From contig CM040125.1 in assembly GCA_022559845.1 (NCBI GenBank), forward strand, positions 325,321,829-325,385,828: 64,000 nucleotides of DNA. Direction: 5' to 3'. The position numbers and the translations under genes were made by a program. The stretch is from Amorphophallus konjac (lineage: Eukaryota; Streptophyta; Magnoliopsida; Alismatales; Araceae). The notes under the pieces are model-generated. The model was not told where the DNA came from. It ran no database searches and worked only from the letters and a program-made list of their open reading frames with translations. The number at the start of each line of letters is the position of its first letter. Position 1 is the first letter of the stretch. Positions 45,534-55,950 of the stretch are shown piece after piece.

Positions 45534-46887
45534 TGAAGTCCCGACATTAAATGGCACCCAAGAGGGGGGGTGAATTGGGTGATGGTAGAAATAATGAAAC
45601 TTTATCACCTCTTTATAAAATGTGTGACAAGAAGCTAACAAGAGAACTTGAAATAATTAAAGCCCACAGACAAAGCAAGTTTTATAAGGTGAAGAAGGAT
45701 TATGCAGGATAAAAGAGAATAAAAACTGAACTAAACTAACACACTTACGATTTGCACAGAAGGAGGATAGAGGAAAAGGAACAAACCACACAGAGACAAC
45801 GATTTTAGATGGTTCGGATGCCACAATGGCAACCTACGTCCACCCCTCACGGATAGTGAGGAACCACACACTATCTTGTAAGAAGTTACAAGATCAACCA
45901 CACACAACACTCACACACTAGGAAGGAGGATTCCCACGAAGGTGTAGGAACACCTTAATACACACACACACCTCCAACCAAGAACACACAACCACACACA
46001 CACAGATCTAAGAGGATCCACACACTTTGGAATGTTTAAAGATTACAAGGATTACAGATGAAGCTTTGAGAGATCAAGAATGAATTCAAAACATAAGAGA
46101 AGGATCTTGATATGCTCCCCCTTAGTGGATGATTGTATGCTTTGGATGCAGCTTGAATCCTTGGACTGATTTGCACTTGATTGGATGAAGAAGGATGAAG
46201 AACTTTCCTCTCGGAGCACTGTTCACGTCTACAGTGCCAAATCCCTTCTCTTCCTCTTGGCAGCCTCCCTTTGATCTTCCTTGAGCATTAGGGTTTTCCA
46301 AACCCTCTTGTATAAGTTTTATAGGTTCTTGAATAGTCCAAAGACTCCCCCAGACTAGATCCACAATTTTTGGAGAGTTAGGTTGCTTAGGGATTAAACA
46401 ATACCAAGAGAAAGACCATTTCTCAAAGTGACAAAAAGTCAACATTTGTTGGCAGCTCGAGGCTGGCGGTCGACCTACAAAGGCCAGCGGTCGATCGCCA
46501 TTGGCCGTCCTGTAGCCATTTGGCTGCTGGGAGAATCGGTCGACCGCTAGCTCCTGGCGGTCGACCGCCAGCTTTCTCAGATTCCAGATTTCAATTCTGT
46601 TATTTTAGGTCGACCGCCAGGGGTCCACAGGTCGACCGCCAATCTTCAATCCTACAAAAATCAAGTGTTAGCTCTCTTGAAGCTATCCATTTGTTCGATG
46701 ATTGAAACGGGCTTGTGTATGAGTTGATTTATGTTTGAATAAACCCATGGAAGAATTCATAACCACACAATTGACATGGGGTAAAAATTGAAGGTTTAAA
46801 GCATGAAGCTTGGCTTGAAAAAGAGATACAAGGGAGAGAAACATCTTAGGTTTTGTTATCGTCAAAGTCACTCGGATATGTTCAACA
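45534..46887 (-). mobile_element. 5' LTR of C2
   Basis: 1354 bp, paired with 36698-38053 and about 98.5 percent identical by eye. Confidence 0.95.
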
Positions 46888-46892
46888 TAGTG
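46888..46892. repeat. TSD of C2 (right), TAGTG
   Basis: Matches 36693-36697. Confidence 0.92.
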
Positions 46893-47544
46893 GAGGCGCA
46901 CTAGACACAATGACTCTAAAACATCAGTACTGAAGTACGGACAGGCTAAGCATGCACTGTCACACGTACTACGAAGCGCCAGACACAGGGTAGCATACCA
47001 GACTGCCACCGGACTCAGGGCAACAACTAGACCTGCTAACACAACGATCCTTGAATCAGGAGACTCGGGGTCAAGATCGTCACACATCACAGCTCACGCT
47101 GTTAATCAGCCTAGTCCGTAAGCCAAGGTCACAATAAGACACCAATAAAGGAAACGACATCGGATCACCTGATCCACGCCTCCACACAACACAAATCACG
47201 GAGACCTGAGGGATCACCAAGACCCTCAAAATACATGGACACGTAAATCGAGGTAAGATAATACCTCAAAGTGTTCAAAACCATGTCTCGATCCATACAG
47301 GATCACCGAGATGTTCACAAAGTCATATGTCAACCACTGGGTCACACCGGGTTGACCAGACACTAATAATGACTCTGAAGCAGTACGGAACACTACTCGA
47401 CATAATGGCACTCCCCAGCCACCCTATAATATGGTCACATCCCTCATAGGACATCCAAGATATCCCTGGGACAATGGGCAAACCACAAGGTAAGGCCAAG
47501 ACAAATGGAGGCCAAACATCAGGAAAACAAGGCTCTGGGAAGTA

Positions 47545-48225
47545 AACGGTCATCTGCCAGGCCGCTAGGTAAGCCAAGCGGTCAGCCAAAGGCCGCTACC
47601 TTCACACAGAGAATATAGACACTGGGCGGTCAAGAAGGAACCGCACCAATACATAAACGGTCTATACGTAAGCCGTTTCACTGAGATAAGTGGTCTAGGA
47701 CATGGCCGCCACACTCAGAGACTCGAACAGACAAAATTGCAAATCCATAGGGGTATGCGGTCTATCACAGGGCCGCAAGGGAGACGGTAGCAGTCGTCCA
47801 TAGGACCGCTAAACCCGTTCAACCCTCGAACCGACTTAAAACAATCAAACAACCTAGCGGTCTCCTACAAGGCCGCTAAGAACGCATAGCATTCAAGGCT
47901 AGGACCGCTAGCCCAACCGACTTAAAACTACTGAACCGACATAAACAATGGTTAGCGGTCATCTCTCAGACCGCCAATCCCAGCATAGTGGTCTATTGCA
48001 TGACCGCGAAGCAGAATCGACATACACAACCCCCCTTAGCGGTCTATCGTACGACCGCTGACAAAGAGTAGCGGTCATCCACTCGATCGCGAGCCAGAAG
48101 AAATGGTCTATCGTACAACCGCGAAGACCTGAACCGGCCTACTGTTCAGAAGGCAGAAACGGTCACCGAAGGACCGCTAAAGCCCTAAAAACGGTCTCTG
48201 GTAAGACCGCTAAATCGTTACGGCA
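47545..48225. repeat. Cluster of GCGGTC...GACCGC palindromes in the Del/Tekay-type LTR
   Basis: More than a dozen imperfect inverted repeats, each a GCGGTC arm, 6-9 bp, then a GACCGC arm, separated by 20-40 bp. The most perfect is GCGGTCTATCGTACGACCGC at 48039-48058. The spacers are not repeated, so this is a set of scattered hairpins rather than a tandem array. Confidence 0.8.
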
Positions 48226-49202
48226 GGAAACAACAGGGGATTGGCCGATCTCGGCCGTTCCACGCCCCGTTCACTTCTAAACGAAGGGGAAACAACCCTA
48301 ATCATCATACAAGCCTTCCACAGACCGAAAGGGGTCCAAACGACACCAAAAATACTAGAAACGGGCGATTCTACCGAATCAACCCAAAATGAGTCACATG
48401 GGTTTCTGGGCTCATGCCGGTCCCAAATGACAACCAATCGTAATGAAACCAGCGGAATTGGAATGCTGACATGCCAGGGAGTGAAATAAAACTAATTAGT
48501 CTAGAAACCATCGCCAAGAAAGGCGAACACGTCTCACACCCCCCAAGGCATGCTTCACCCAAACCGAAGCCAAACCCGCTCGTTCTCTCACCGTATAGCT
48601 CAAAATCACGGGGGAACGCAATACAGGAGTAGGGCGTCCATCTCCCTACCTCCACCGAAGTTCTAGTGCACCGAAGTGACTAAACTACGCCGAAATTGAT
48701 CAAACAAACCCATAACATCGGCTTTAAATCCACTGAGAGATCGCGCCAACGCCACGCTCCATCCGTCACACCATCACGCTTTAGGTCAACTCCACGACGT
48801 CCCTGCCTCGCCCAGCTCGCCACGGTCACGCGCCCCGCGGAGAGAGGGGATGAGAGAAGAGAGAATGAGAGAGAGAAAGTGAGAGGCCTGAGGGAGGAGA
48901 GAGGAAGGAGAGAGGGTTAAAAGAAAAGGAAATTAGGAATTTTCTAATTATCGTAAAATCTAATTTTTGGTCCGAAAATGCGTTGATTCAGAAAAATATA
49001 AAAAAAATAGTCTAAACGATCCTCGGAAAGAATGCAACGCAACTGTAGCGTCCTCGAGTCGATGAATTCGACAATAAACTCACAACGGGGTTCCGTAACT
49101 TGTACGAGAGAAAAACCCACGCGGATCGTAAAACACAACTCAGGACCCACAAAAGTGATCTGAAACTTCCCGATAAAGATCCGAAAGACTCAAGGTCTTA
49201 CA

Positions 49203-49217
49203 GTCCTCCCCCTCTTA
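49203..49217 (-). promoter_or_regulatory. Polypurine tract of the Del/Tekay-type element
   Basis: The minus strand reads TAAGAGGGGGAGGAC right before the LTR start, preceded by TTCGAGGATGAAATTC, the typical chromovirus Del/Tekay 3' context. Confidence 0.85.
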
Positions 49218-50579
49218 CAAGAATTTCATCCTCGAAATTGAAGGAGCTAACAAGGAAGAAGCAGGGAAGAACAAACCCAAATATTGGCTACGCTCTCCTA
49301 GCATCAGCCAACACCAACACCTAGAACACAGCAACACAAATATTGAAAAACACAATTCAGAGGAACACTGCCAGACCTCAATCACAGGTACACGCTCTGG
49401 ATCTCATGGCAAATCGATCCACAGAATGAGCACGGCACCCAAGTGAACATAAGTCTGACACCTCCGAAACAAGGCAATGTCGCTTTCGTCTCACAAGGAA
49501 AGGAGACACGACTCATGCCACGAAAGCAGTTACCTACAAAACATTCGACAAACACAACAAACATCAGCTTAAACAAGGAAACATAGTCCCCAGCTGACAA
49601 CTCGACAACATCGACATCTGCTCCAAGAACAACAAGACTGGCACGCAGAATGCCAATGACAACATTGGACCACGAGCACAATCAAGTCAGTCCTCACCCA
49701 GACATTACATCTAATTCGAGTTACATGCCAACTCGACCATGACAGAAGAGTACAACACAACTAACCGACAAGACCTCGGTCCACACCATGGCAAATTAGA
49801 CTCACAGGGAACTCCTCCACTAACGAACGACAACAACAACAGCAGCACCTGCAGAATCCTGACTCCGTTCTCAACACAGAACCACAGGATACAACTGTAA
49901 GTTGGGTCACATCAACGCACAATAACACTTGAACGCATGGATAACATGTACAAGCCATGCCACGAACAGCTCACTGATGAATGACCTATAACAACAACAA
50001 CGACAATCTTGGGGAACACATCTCAAGGACCACGATCACATCCCGAGAGCACGACATCCAAGAAAAAATATAAAGGAAGGAAAGGGTACACAACCAGCAA
50101 ATATGCCGATAGATTCCCCTAATCCTTACACATGCCAGTGCCAACAACCATAATGCCTCCAGGAATAACACGGCGACCAACAGCATCAAGGCACACATAG
50201 CCAAGACGACAATACACCGAGTAAATAAACTTCTCAGCCAGCCAGAATCTGCCAACTTCACGATCTTGAACCGTGGGTTATCAGCCCAGGTGCTTCCACT
50301 ACATGCTCAACACAACGCACACAGGCGTCAAGGACAACTCGGCATCCGCATCTCAGTACACACTCGGCGCCATCGTGACTCACAAACTGCAATATACCAC
50401 GCCTCGAGTTCTGATCCTACTAACAACCGATCACAAGTTGCCAAAGTACAACCCATGAAGAGCACCAGCTTCAGCACAAAGCACAAAGAACACCAGTCTT
50501 AGCGTATCCTTACGTCCTGGAATAATTACAGAACCTTTATAGCACAACCGCCGCCAAACACGGCACATCGGTGTGGACG
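49218..50579 (-). other. Del/Tekay-type interior, no pol found
   Basis: The end of integrase and a chromodomain would be expected here on the minus strand. I see only short unsupported frames and CA/AAC-rich sequence, so the copy is non-autonomous or rearranged. A sharp change to repeat module M occurs near 50570-50600. Confidence 0.55.
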
Positions 50580-50870
50580 CACTTTTTGCTTAAATCGTTG
50601 GCGCATTCGTTTATTGGTTTATTAAGTGCGTGGGCGTGCCAGTCACGAAGTGACAATTTATTCGAGCTCCGAAGAGCCCATGGTGCGCTCGATTTGACTC
50701 GGTCAGATGATTGTGTGGTTCGTGTCGGGACCAAAACCCACCGCGCCATAAAGGTCACGACGTCATTTACATCCCCCATACGAGGAAACAGCCTTGATTA
50801 ATCGTCAAGAATCAGGGCCTCATGGCCAGGAAATTAATTGCATGGGAAGGCCTATTAGGAAGCATTAAAA
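50580..50870 (+). repeat. Dispersed repeat module M, copy 2
   Basis: Aligns by eye with 32445-32715 (see that entry for shared words). Confidence 0.65.
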
Positions 50871-50925
50871 TCCCCGTATGAGGGTGAGAAGAAAACATTC
50901 GCGGTCATGTCGGTCGTGTACTGAC

Positions 50926-52200
50926 CAATTAATATTCGGACGAATGTCCAGCTCGAGAAAAGCGCGATCGTCACGGGGAAATCGGAATGCATGTATGCCG
51001 AGGTACGGCATATTTATTGTTCAGAAGGACGGAAAGCGTTCGGCTAAACCTCGGTTGAAGCGGTCAAAAATCAGTAAATCTGTTGGCCCGGTGTAAGAGC
51101 AAGCTGCGACCATACTGTGGTGGGCCCCCCGCGGTCGAAGTCAGGCTCGCATGAGCGTCATTAATGTTTTCGGTGCCAAGGGGCAATGGGGGGATATCCC
51201 TTGAATCAGTTGGAAAGCCCCGCGTCTAGGGAAGCGAGCGTCCGAAACGTGTCGATTGTTCGGGAGACCGTTTAATATTCGGACATGTGTCCGGCTTGAG
51301 AATATCGTAATCGTCGCGGGAGGACCTGGAACATATGTATGCCGGGGTACGGTGAATATATTATTCTGAGGTACTGAAAAAATTCGGTTAAATCTTGGCT
51401 AGTATGGAAGGAAACTAGTGAATTTATCACCCCGGTGCGAGATCGAGTCAGGACCATATCGGGGGCGCCTCCCGCGGTCCAAACGGGGCTTGCGCGGGCA
51501 TCATTAATATTTCCGGTGCCGGGGGGGGGGGGCAACGGGGAATAGTCCCGGGACTAGATTCCAAAACCAAAACGTGTTCGGAGGGAGCGGCCTATAAGCC
51601 GAGGATATGGGCCATACAATGACCATAATCGGGACGGACCCGAGGTCTAAGCGTGGCCCACGGAGGACTTGTTGACATTCCCATGCAAAGGGTCCAGGGA
51701 TGACGGGAGCCATCTCGTTCTATTCCGATTTTTGTCGGTCACTCATGGACCTTTTCATGTTCGGACGCAGGTCCGTATTGAAGGTACGACGTAGGTAGAA
51801 ACAACCCCGTACAAATGTATGCCGAGTTTGCGGCAATTTCAATGAAAGAGCGGGAACAAATCCCAATAGAAAAAATCCGATTTGAAGAACCATCGGCCCA
51901 GAGCGATGCCGGGTTACGACCATGTCGGGACGGGGGCCGTCGGCCATATCGGTCACTCACGGACCTTTTCATGTTCGGACGCAGGTCCGTAATAGAAACG
52001 CAGTGGGAATCGAGGTGAACCCGTTCAAATGTATGCCAAACGTGCAGCAATTTTAGTAGCGGCTCGGAAGGGATCCGGCCTGAGAAACGAGTCCGGCTTA
52101 ATCAGAATGTCGGCCCGAGGCGAGGTCGGGTCATGGTCATTTCAGGATAATTCCCAAGACTCAGGCCCAACCTGGAAGGGCGGCATTGTTGTTCCTTCAG
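50926..52200 (+). repeat. Four diverged tandem units of module M
   Basis: Units start near 50929, 51269, 51750 and 51967. Each contains a TTCGGACGNNNGTCCG inverted repeat (perfect as CGGACGCAGGTCCG in units 3 and 4), an ATGTATGCCG...CGGCA inverted repeat, and a CCCGGTG..CGGTC segment. Units 3 and 4 share a near-exact 45-bp start, 215 bp apart. A run of 12 G lies near 51525. No coding sequence is seen. Confidence 0.7.
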
Positions 52201-52263
52201 CACCAGGTCGCGGGAGAGACGGGGGCTGCGATACAGATTTTACCATTTTTTTAATCTGGGTTT

Positions 52264-52265
<2 letters not shown>

Positions 52266-52338
<73 letters not shown>

Positions 52339-52355
52339 GTGTGTGTGTGTGTGTA
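52266..52355. repeat. (AT)n then (GT)n microsatellite
   Basis: About 70 bp of pure AT dinucleotide followed by TCTG and a short GT run. Confidence 0.98.
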
Positions 52356-52529
52356 TTTTCGGTTATTTCCCTTTTATGTATTTGTTCTGAATGATTTCTC
52401 CATTTTCGTTCATTATTATTATTATATTTTTTTCTATTCTTACTATTGTTATTACTATTTCACACCCTTTTTGTTTATTTCATATATATATATTTAGATT
52501 TATTTATCCATCATAATTTGTATCAATTT

Positions 52530-52561
<32 letters not shown>

Positions 52562-52565
52562 TATT
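52356..52565. repeat. AT-rich low-complexity spacer
   Basis: TTATTATTA and TATATA runs with no gene. Confidence 0.85.
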
Positions 52566-52569
52566 CGGA

Positions 52570-52965
52570 GAGAGTGAAGGGGCTAAAGGGGCGTGCCGGC
52601 GAAGAGCGGCCAGGCTGTACCGGCGAAGGTGCTGGGTTGTGCCGCCGGAGGGTTCAAGGATGGGCGTGCCGGCGAAGGAGCTGGAAGCGTGTACCGGCGA
52701 AGGCCATAGGAGCATGCCGGGGAAGGAAGAGGAGGCGTGCCGGCGAAGGGTGCTGCAGGGTGTACCGGCGAAGGGCGTGGCGAGTGTGCCGCCGAGAGGT
52801 TCCAAGGGGTGTACAGGGGAAGGAGCGTGCCGGGGAAACTGGGCTGGGGGCGCGTCGGTGAAGAGCGATTGCAGGGAGTACCGGTGAAGGGCCTGGCAAG
52901 GTGTGCCGGTCTAGGAGCATGCCGAGGAAGGCCAAGGCAAGCAGGCGTATCGGATGAGGGTGAGG
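52570..52965. repeat. GTGCCGGCGAAGG array
   Basis: About eleven copies of GTGCCGGCGAAGG and variants (GTACCGGCGAAGG, GTGCCGCCGGAGG) spaced about 30-40 bp. GCCGGC is a perfect 6-bp palindrome. Related copies continue at 53445-53660. Confidence 0.8.
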
Positions 52966-53400
52966 ACGGGGCCCACTCCGCTCCCACTCTTATATCTTTT
53001 ACTTTTCTCTCCCCCCCTTGATTTTTATTCGGTTTGCATGGGTTTCTTCTCTCTTTCTCTTGATTATCTTCCATTCTTTCTCCCATGAGGACGAATGTTT
53101 AAGTTGCTTAGTTGTCGTTCGATTAGGCTCTCTTTGTGTTTATTGCGGTTCCCTTGTCTTGGTTAAAGTGTTTTATCATTGTTCTTTTTGTTTGTTTATT
53201 GCTTTCTTTTTCCCTTTTAATATGTTATCACTTCTAACAAAAATTCGGCAGCATCTCCCCTTGACCCGAGCGTAAGGGAGATACAGGGAACGCGCCCACA
53301 TGGATTGGCAGAACCCGACAACTGGAGGTGGGCGCCCGAGAGCGGCAACACCTTAACAAAACCTCGAAAAACTCGAAGGCAACGGTGGAAAAAAAGGGGG
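52966..53400. other. T-rich spacer and conserved CAGCATCTCCCC block
   Basis: 52980-53230 is T/CT-rich. The block at 53238-53330 begins CAAAAATTCGGCAGCATC and resembles 33135-33170 in element A. No gene is seen. Confidence 0.5.
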
Positions 53401-53444
53401 GGAGCCTCTCTAGAACCGGTCTGGGGTGCGCCATGCAAGGGTGA

Positions 53445-53710
53445 CCAAGGGTGTGCCGGTGAAGGCCATTAGGACCGTGCCAGAAAAAGGGGGCGTGCCG
53501 GCGAAGGCCATCACAGGCGTGTCGGCGAAGAGTTGCTGGGTGTGCCGCTGAAGGCCCCATAGGGGCGTGCCGGCGAAGGGCGTCAAAGGGTGTACCGGTG
53601 AGGGGTTCAAGGAAGGGTGCACCGGCGAAGGGTGTTGTAAGGTGCACCGGTGAGGGCCCAATGGACTGTGCCGTTGGAGGGCTGGTTGGGGTGTGTCGCC
53701 GAAGGCACAG
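53445..53710. repeat. GTGCCGGCGAAGG / GTGCACCGGTGAGGG array
   Basis: Nine or so units of 30-40 bp, the same family as 52570-52965, including GCACCGGTGAGGGC with the ACCGGT palindrome. Confidence 0.75.
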
Positions 53711-53924
53711 TCGGGATGTGAACGAAGGCAAAAATGCCCGGGAGGAGGCAAACCCTAAAGAAGGGATGAAAAGAAAGGGGGACAAAGAAAGAAGGAAAGA
53801 AGATGCCGTGGGGGGGGGGGACGGAGCACGGACTCCTCCCCTCCCAGACCTCACTCCCTCTCTCCACCAACTCTTCTTCTCTTCTCCTTCTTCTCTTTCT
53901 CTTTGCGCGGACGATGGTGGACGG

Positions 53925-54535
53925 AGCAGCAGGAGGGAGAGGCGGAGCCTCCCCTCCTCTTCTTCTCTTCTCTGTCTTCTCTTCTTCTTCTTCTCTCTAC
54001 ACGGACGGCGGTGGACAGAGCAGCAGGAGGGGGAGGCGGAGCCTCCCCTCCTCTTCTTCTTCTCTTCTCTTCTTCTCTTCTCTTCTTCGCACGGATGGCG
54101 GTGGACGGAGCAGTAGGAGGGGGAGGCAGAGCCTCCCCTCCTCTTCTTATTCTCTTCTTCTCTTCTCCGTCTTCTCTTCTTCTTCTTCTCTCCACACGGA
54201 CGGCGGTGGACAGAGCAGCAGGAGGGGGTGGCGGAGCCTCCCCTCCTCTTCTTCTCTTCTTCTCTTCTCTTCTTCGCACGGACGGCGGTGGACGGAGCAG
54301 CAGGAGGGGGAGGCGGAGCCGCCCCTCCTCTTCTTCTTCTGTTCTTCTCTTCTCTTCTTCGCACGGATGGTGGTGGACGGAGCAGCAGGAGGGGGAGGCG
54401 GAGCCGCCCCTCCTCTTCTTCTTCTGTTCTTCTCTTCTCTACTTCGCACGGACGGCGGTGGACGGAGCAGCAGGAGGGGGAGGCAGAGCCTCCCCTCCTC
54501 TTCTTCTTCTGTTCTTCTCTTCTCCGTCCGTGTGT
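53925..54535. repeat. GGAGGCGGAGCCTCC hairpin array, seven units
   Basis: Units of about 85-105 bp: a GGACGGCGGTGGACGGAGC block, GCAGGAGG, the inverted repeat GGGGAGGC-GGA-GCCTCCCC, then a CTTCTTCTCTT spacer. Units lie near 53940, 54030, 54124, 54230, 54314, 54399 and 54482. Long open frames on both strands are artefacts of the repeat; two units read GCCGCCCC, which weakens the stem. Confidence 0.9.
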
Positions 54536-54581
54536 GTGTGTCTGCCTCTTCCCCCCTTTTGTTCGCAGCGAAGAAGAGGGG

Positions 54582-54588
54582 TTTTATA
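54582..54588 (-). promoter_or_regulatory. TATA box of element B LTR inside a palindrome
   Basis: TATAAAA on the minus strand, flanked as GGGGT...ACCCC so that the box sits in a short inverted repeat (54579-54593). Confidence 0.6.
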
Positions 54589-54769
54589 CCCCCGGTGGCG
54601 GGAGCGTCCGAAGGCGGGAAGCGTCCGGCGGGCATTTAATGGGAGTTGACTCCCTTGTCCTGGGTGGCAGGAGGAGTAGGCAGCGTGGCCCTCTCCCCGG
54701 GCGACACCTAAGCCACCCCATTGCACACCAAGTATCTATAGGGGATGGCGTTAAGATTGCTTGCCGGCC

Positions 54770-55125
54770 GAAGTGTGCCGCTGAACGGGCGAAAACGTGC
54801 CGCTGAACGGGCGAAAACCCGTGCCGCTGGCAGACCGTGAAAGCGTGCCGCTGGAAGCCTGCAAAAGTGTGCCGCTGGAAGAGCTCGCAGGCGTGCCACT
54901 GAGGAGCCCAAAGGGCATGCCGCTGGAAGGGAAGGATGGGTGTGTCGCTGAAGAGCCCAGAGGGCGTGCCGCTGAAGGGCTGGCAAGCGTGCCGCTGAAG
55001 AGGGCAAAGGGTGTGCCGCTGAAGGGCCCGAAGGGCGTGCCGCTGAAGGGGCATGCCGTTGAAGGGGCCTGAGGGGCGTGCCGCTGAAGGGCGCCAGGGG
55101 CGTGCCGCTGAAGGGGCGAAGTGGG
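54770..55125. repeat. GTGCCGCTGAAGGGC array in element B U3
   Basis: About 15 copies of GTGCCGCTGAAGGGC and variants, spaced about 20-30 bp. The same family recurs at 56850-57180. Confidence 0.85.
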
Positions 55126-55370
55126 CAGTTCTGAGCCCGTTGAGAGTGCGGGTTGTGGCCCATTCGATTTTCTTCGAGGCCCACAGGTTGGAGTGTATTC
55201 TGGTAGTTGATCTCTCTTCGTTGTCGTGACTCCAGAGACGACTTCACTGCAGTGTGTGCGTTTGTTTGGAGAGTCCGGACGGCCCATCTCCTCCGTAGTT
55301 TCTCTAGTTGGAGTCGTTGTTGATGCTAGACTAGTTGGGACGTATGGGCGTGTAACTTTGTATGTCCACA

Positions 55371-55389
55371 AATGCCCCCCACCCACGGG
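55371..55389 (-). promoter_or_regulatory. Polypurine-tract-like sequence of element B
   Basis: The minus strand reads CCCGTGGGTGGGGGGCATT, directly before the LTR start and matching element A at 7472-7490. Confidence 0.5.
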
Positions 55390-55444
55390 TAACGCGGGCG
55401 AAGGATGAGTCGGGCGGTGCCCGCGGGTGTACTGGTCTCTTCTT

Positions 55445-55950
55445 CTCTTCGTCGGTGCTGACGGGGTGTCGGGAGCTGACATTACTTGTTTGTCTCTTCT
55501 TCTCTTCGTCAGTGCCGACGGGATGTCAGGAACTGACGTGGTTTATTTATCTTTTCTTCTCTTCATCAGTGCCGACGGGGTGTCGGGAACTGACGTGGCA
55601 TGTTGGTCTCTTCTTCTCTTCGTCAGTGTCGACGGGGTGCCGGGGAGCGACGTAGCATGTTGGTCTCTTTGTCTCTTCATCAGTGCCGACAGGGGTGTCG
55701 GGAACTGACCTGGTTTGTTGGTCTCTTTGTCTCTTCGTCAGTGCCGACGGGGTGTCGGGAGCTAACCTGGTTTGTTGGTCTCTTTGTCTCTTCATCAGTG
55801 CCGATGGGGTGTCGGGAGCTGACCTGGTTTGTTGGTCTCTTTGTCTCTTCATCAGTGCCGATAGGGTGCCGGGACCTGACGTGGTACATTGGTCTCTTTG
55901 TCTCTTCATCAGTGCTGATGGGGTGCCGGGGACTGACGTAGTATGTTGGT
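55445..55950. repeat. 57-bp tandem array with GTCAG..CTGAC hairpin, nine units
   Basis: Each unit has GTCAGTGCCGAC, a GGGGT loop, then GTCGGGAGCTGAC: outer arms GTCAG/CTGAC and inner arms CCGAC/GTCGG. A TTGGTCTCTTTGTCTCTT spacer follows. Nine units are visible at 57-bp period. The open frames through it are a consequence of 57 being a multiple of three. Confidence 0.92.

Larger units (their letters stand above)
36698..46887 (-). mobile_element. Sirevirus-like copia element C2, structurally complete, defective
   Basis: A 10,190-bp element with LTRs at 36698-38053 and 45534-46887, TSD TAGTG, a Met-tRNA primer site, gag, pol, a third ORF between pol and the 3' LTR, and Sirevirus polypurine tracts. 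About 20 differences between the 1.36-kb LTRs (about 1.5 percent). Defects: an in-frame TGA between gag and pol, a TAG inside pol, a deletion removing the RT active site, and two TGA codons in ORF3. Confidence 0.95.
35374..49202 (-). mobile_element. Del/Tekay-type 3' LTR (split by C2)
   Basis: Read on the minus strand the LTR starts TGTAAGACC at 49202, after the polypurine tract, and ends GGGTCGTCACA at 35374. It is interrupted by C2 and one TSD copy, leaving about 3634 bp (35374-36697 plus 46893-49202). The preceding sequence, with TTCGAGGATGAAATTCTTG then a GA-rich tract, is the well-known 3' end of Del/Tekay chromoviruses. The R/U5 part contains a dense set of GCGGTC...GACCGC palindromes (47550-48225). 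No partner LTR is in the window. Confidence 0.75.
53401..55370 (-). mobile_element. Tat-like LTR of element B (3' LTR), left end uncertain
   Basis: On the minus strand the LTR starts TGTGGACATAC at 55370 after a purine-rich tract. U3 (54590-55370) carries a GTGCCGCTGAAGGGC array, and a TATA box lies at 54582-54588 (GGTATAAAACC on the minus strand). Downstream on that strand lies the GGAGGCGGAGCC array. The start matches the TGTNGAC pattern of the G1, G2 and A LTRs. The left boundary cannot be fixed because no partner LTR is present; 53401 is only a limit. Confidence 0.45.

Noticed and set aside
53234..54649. Several long open frames (up to 376 codons) on both strands through the GGAGGCGGAGCC array
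   Set aside because: They exist in many phases, read as repetitive Arg/Glu/Lys or Ser/Leu/Pro peptides, and follow the repeat period; no start context or domain.
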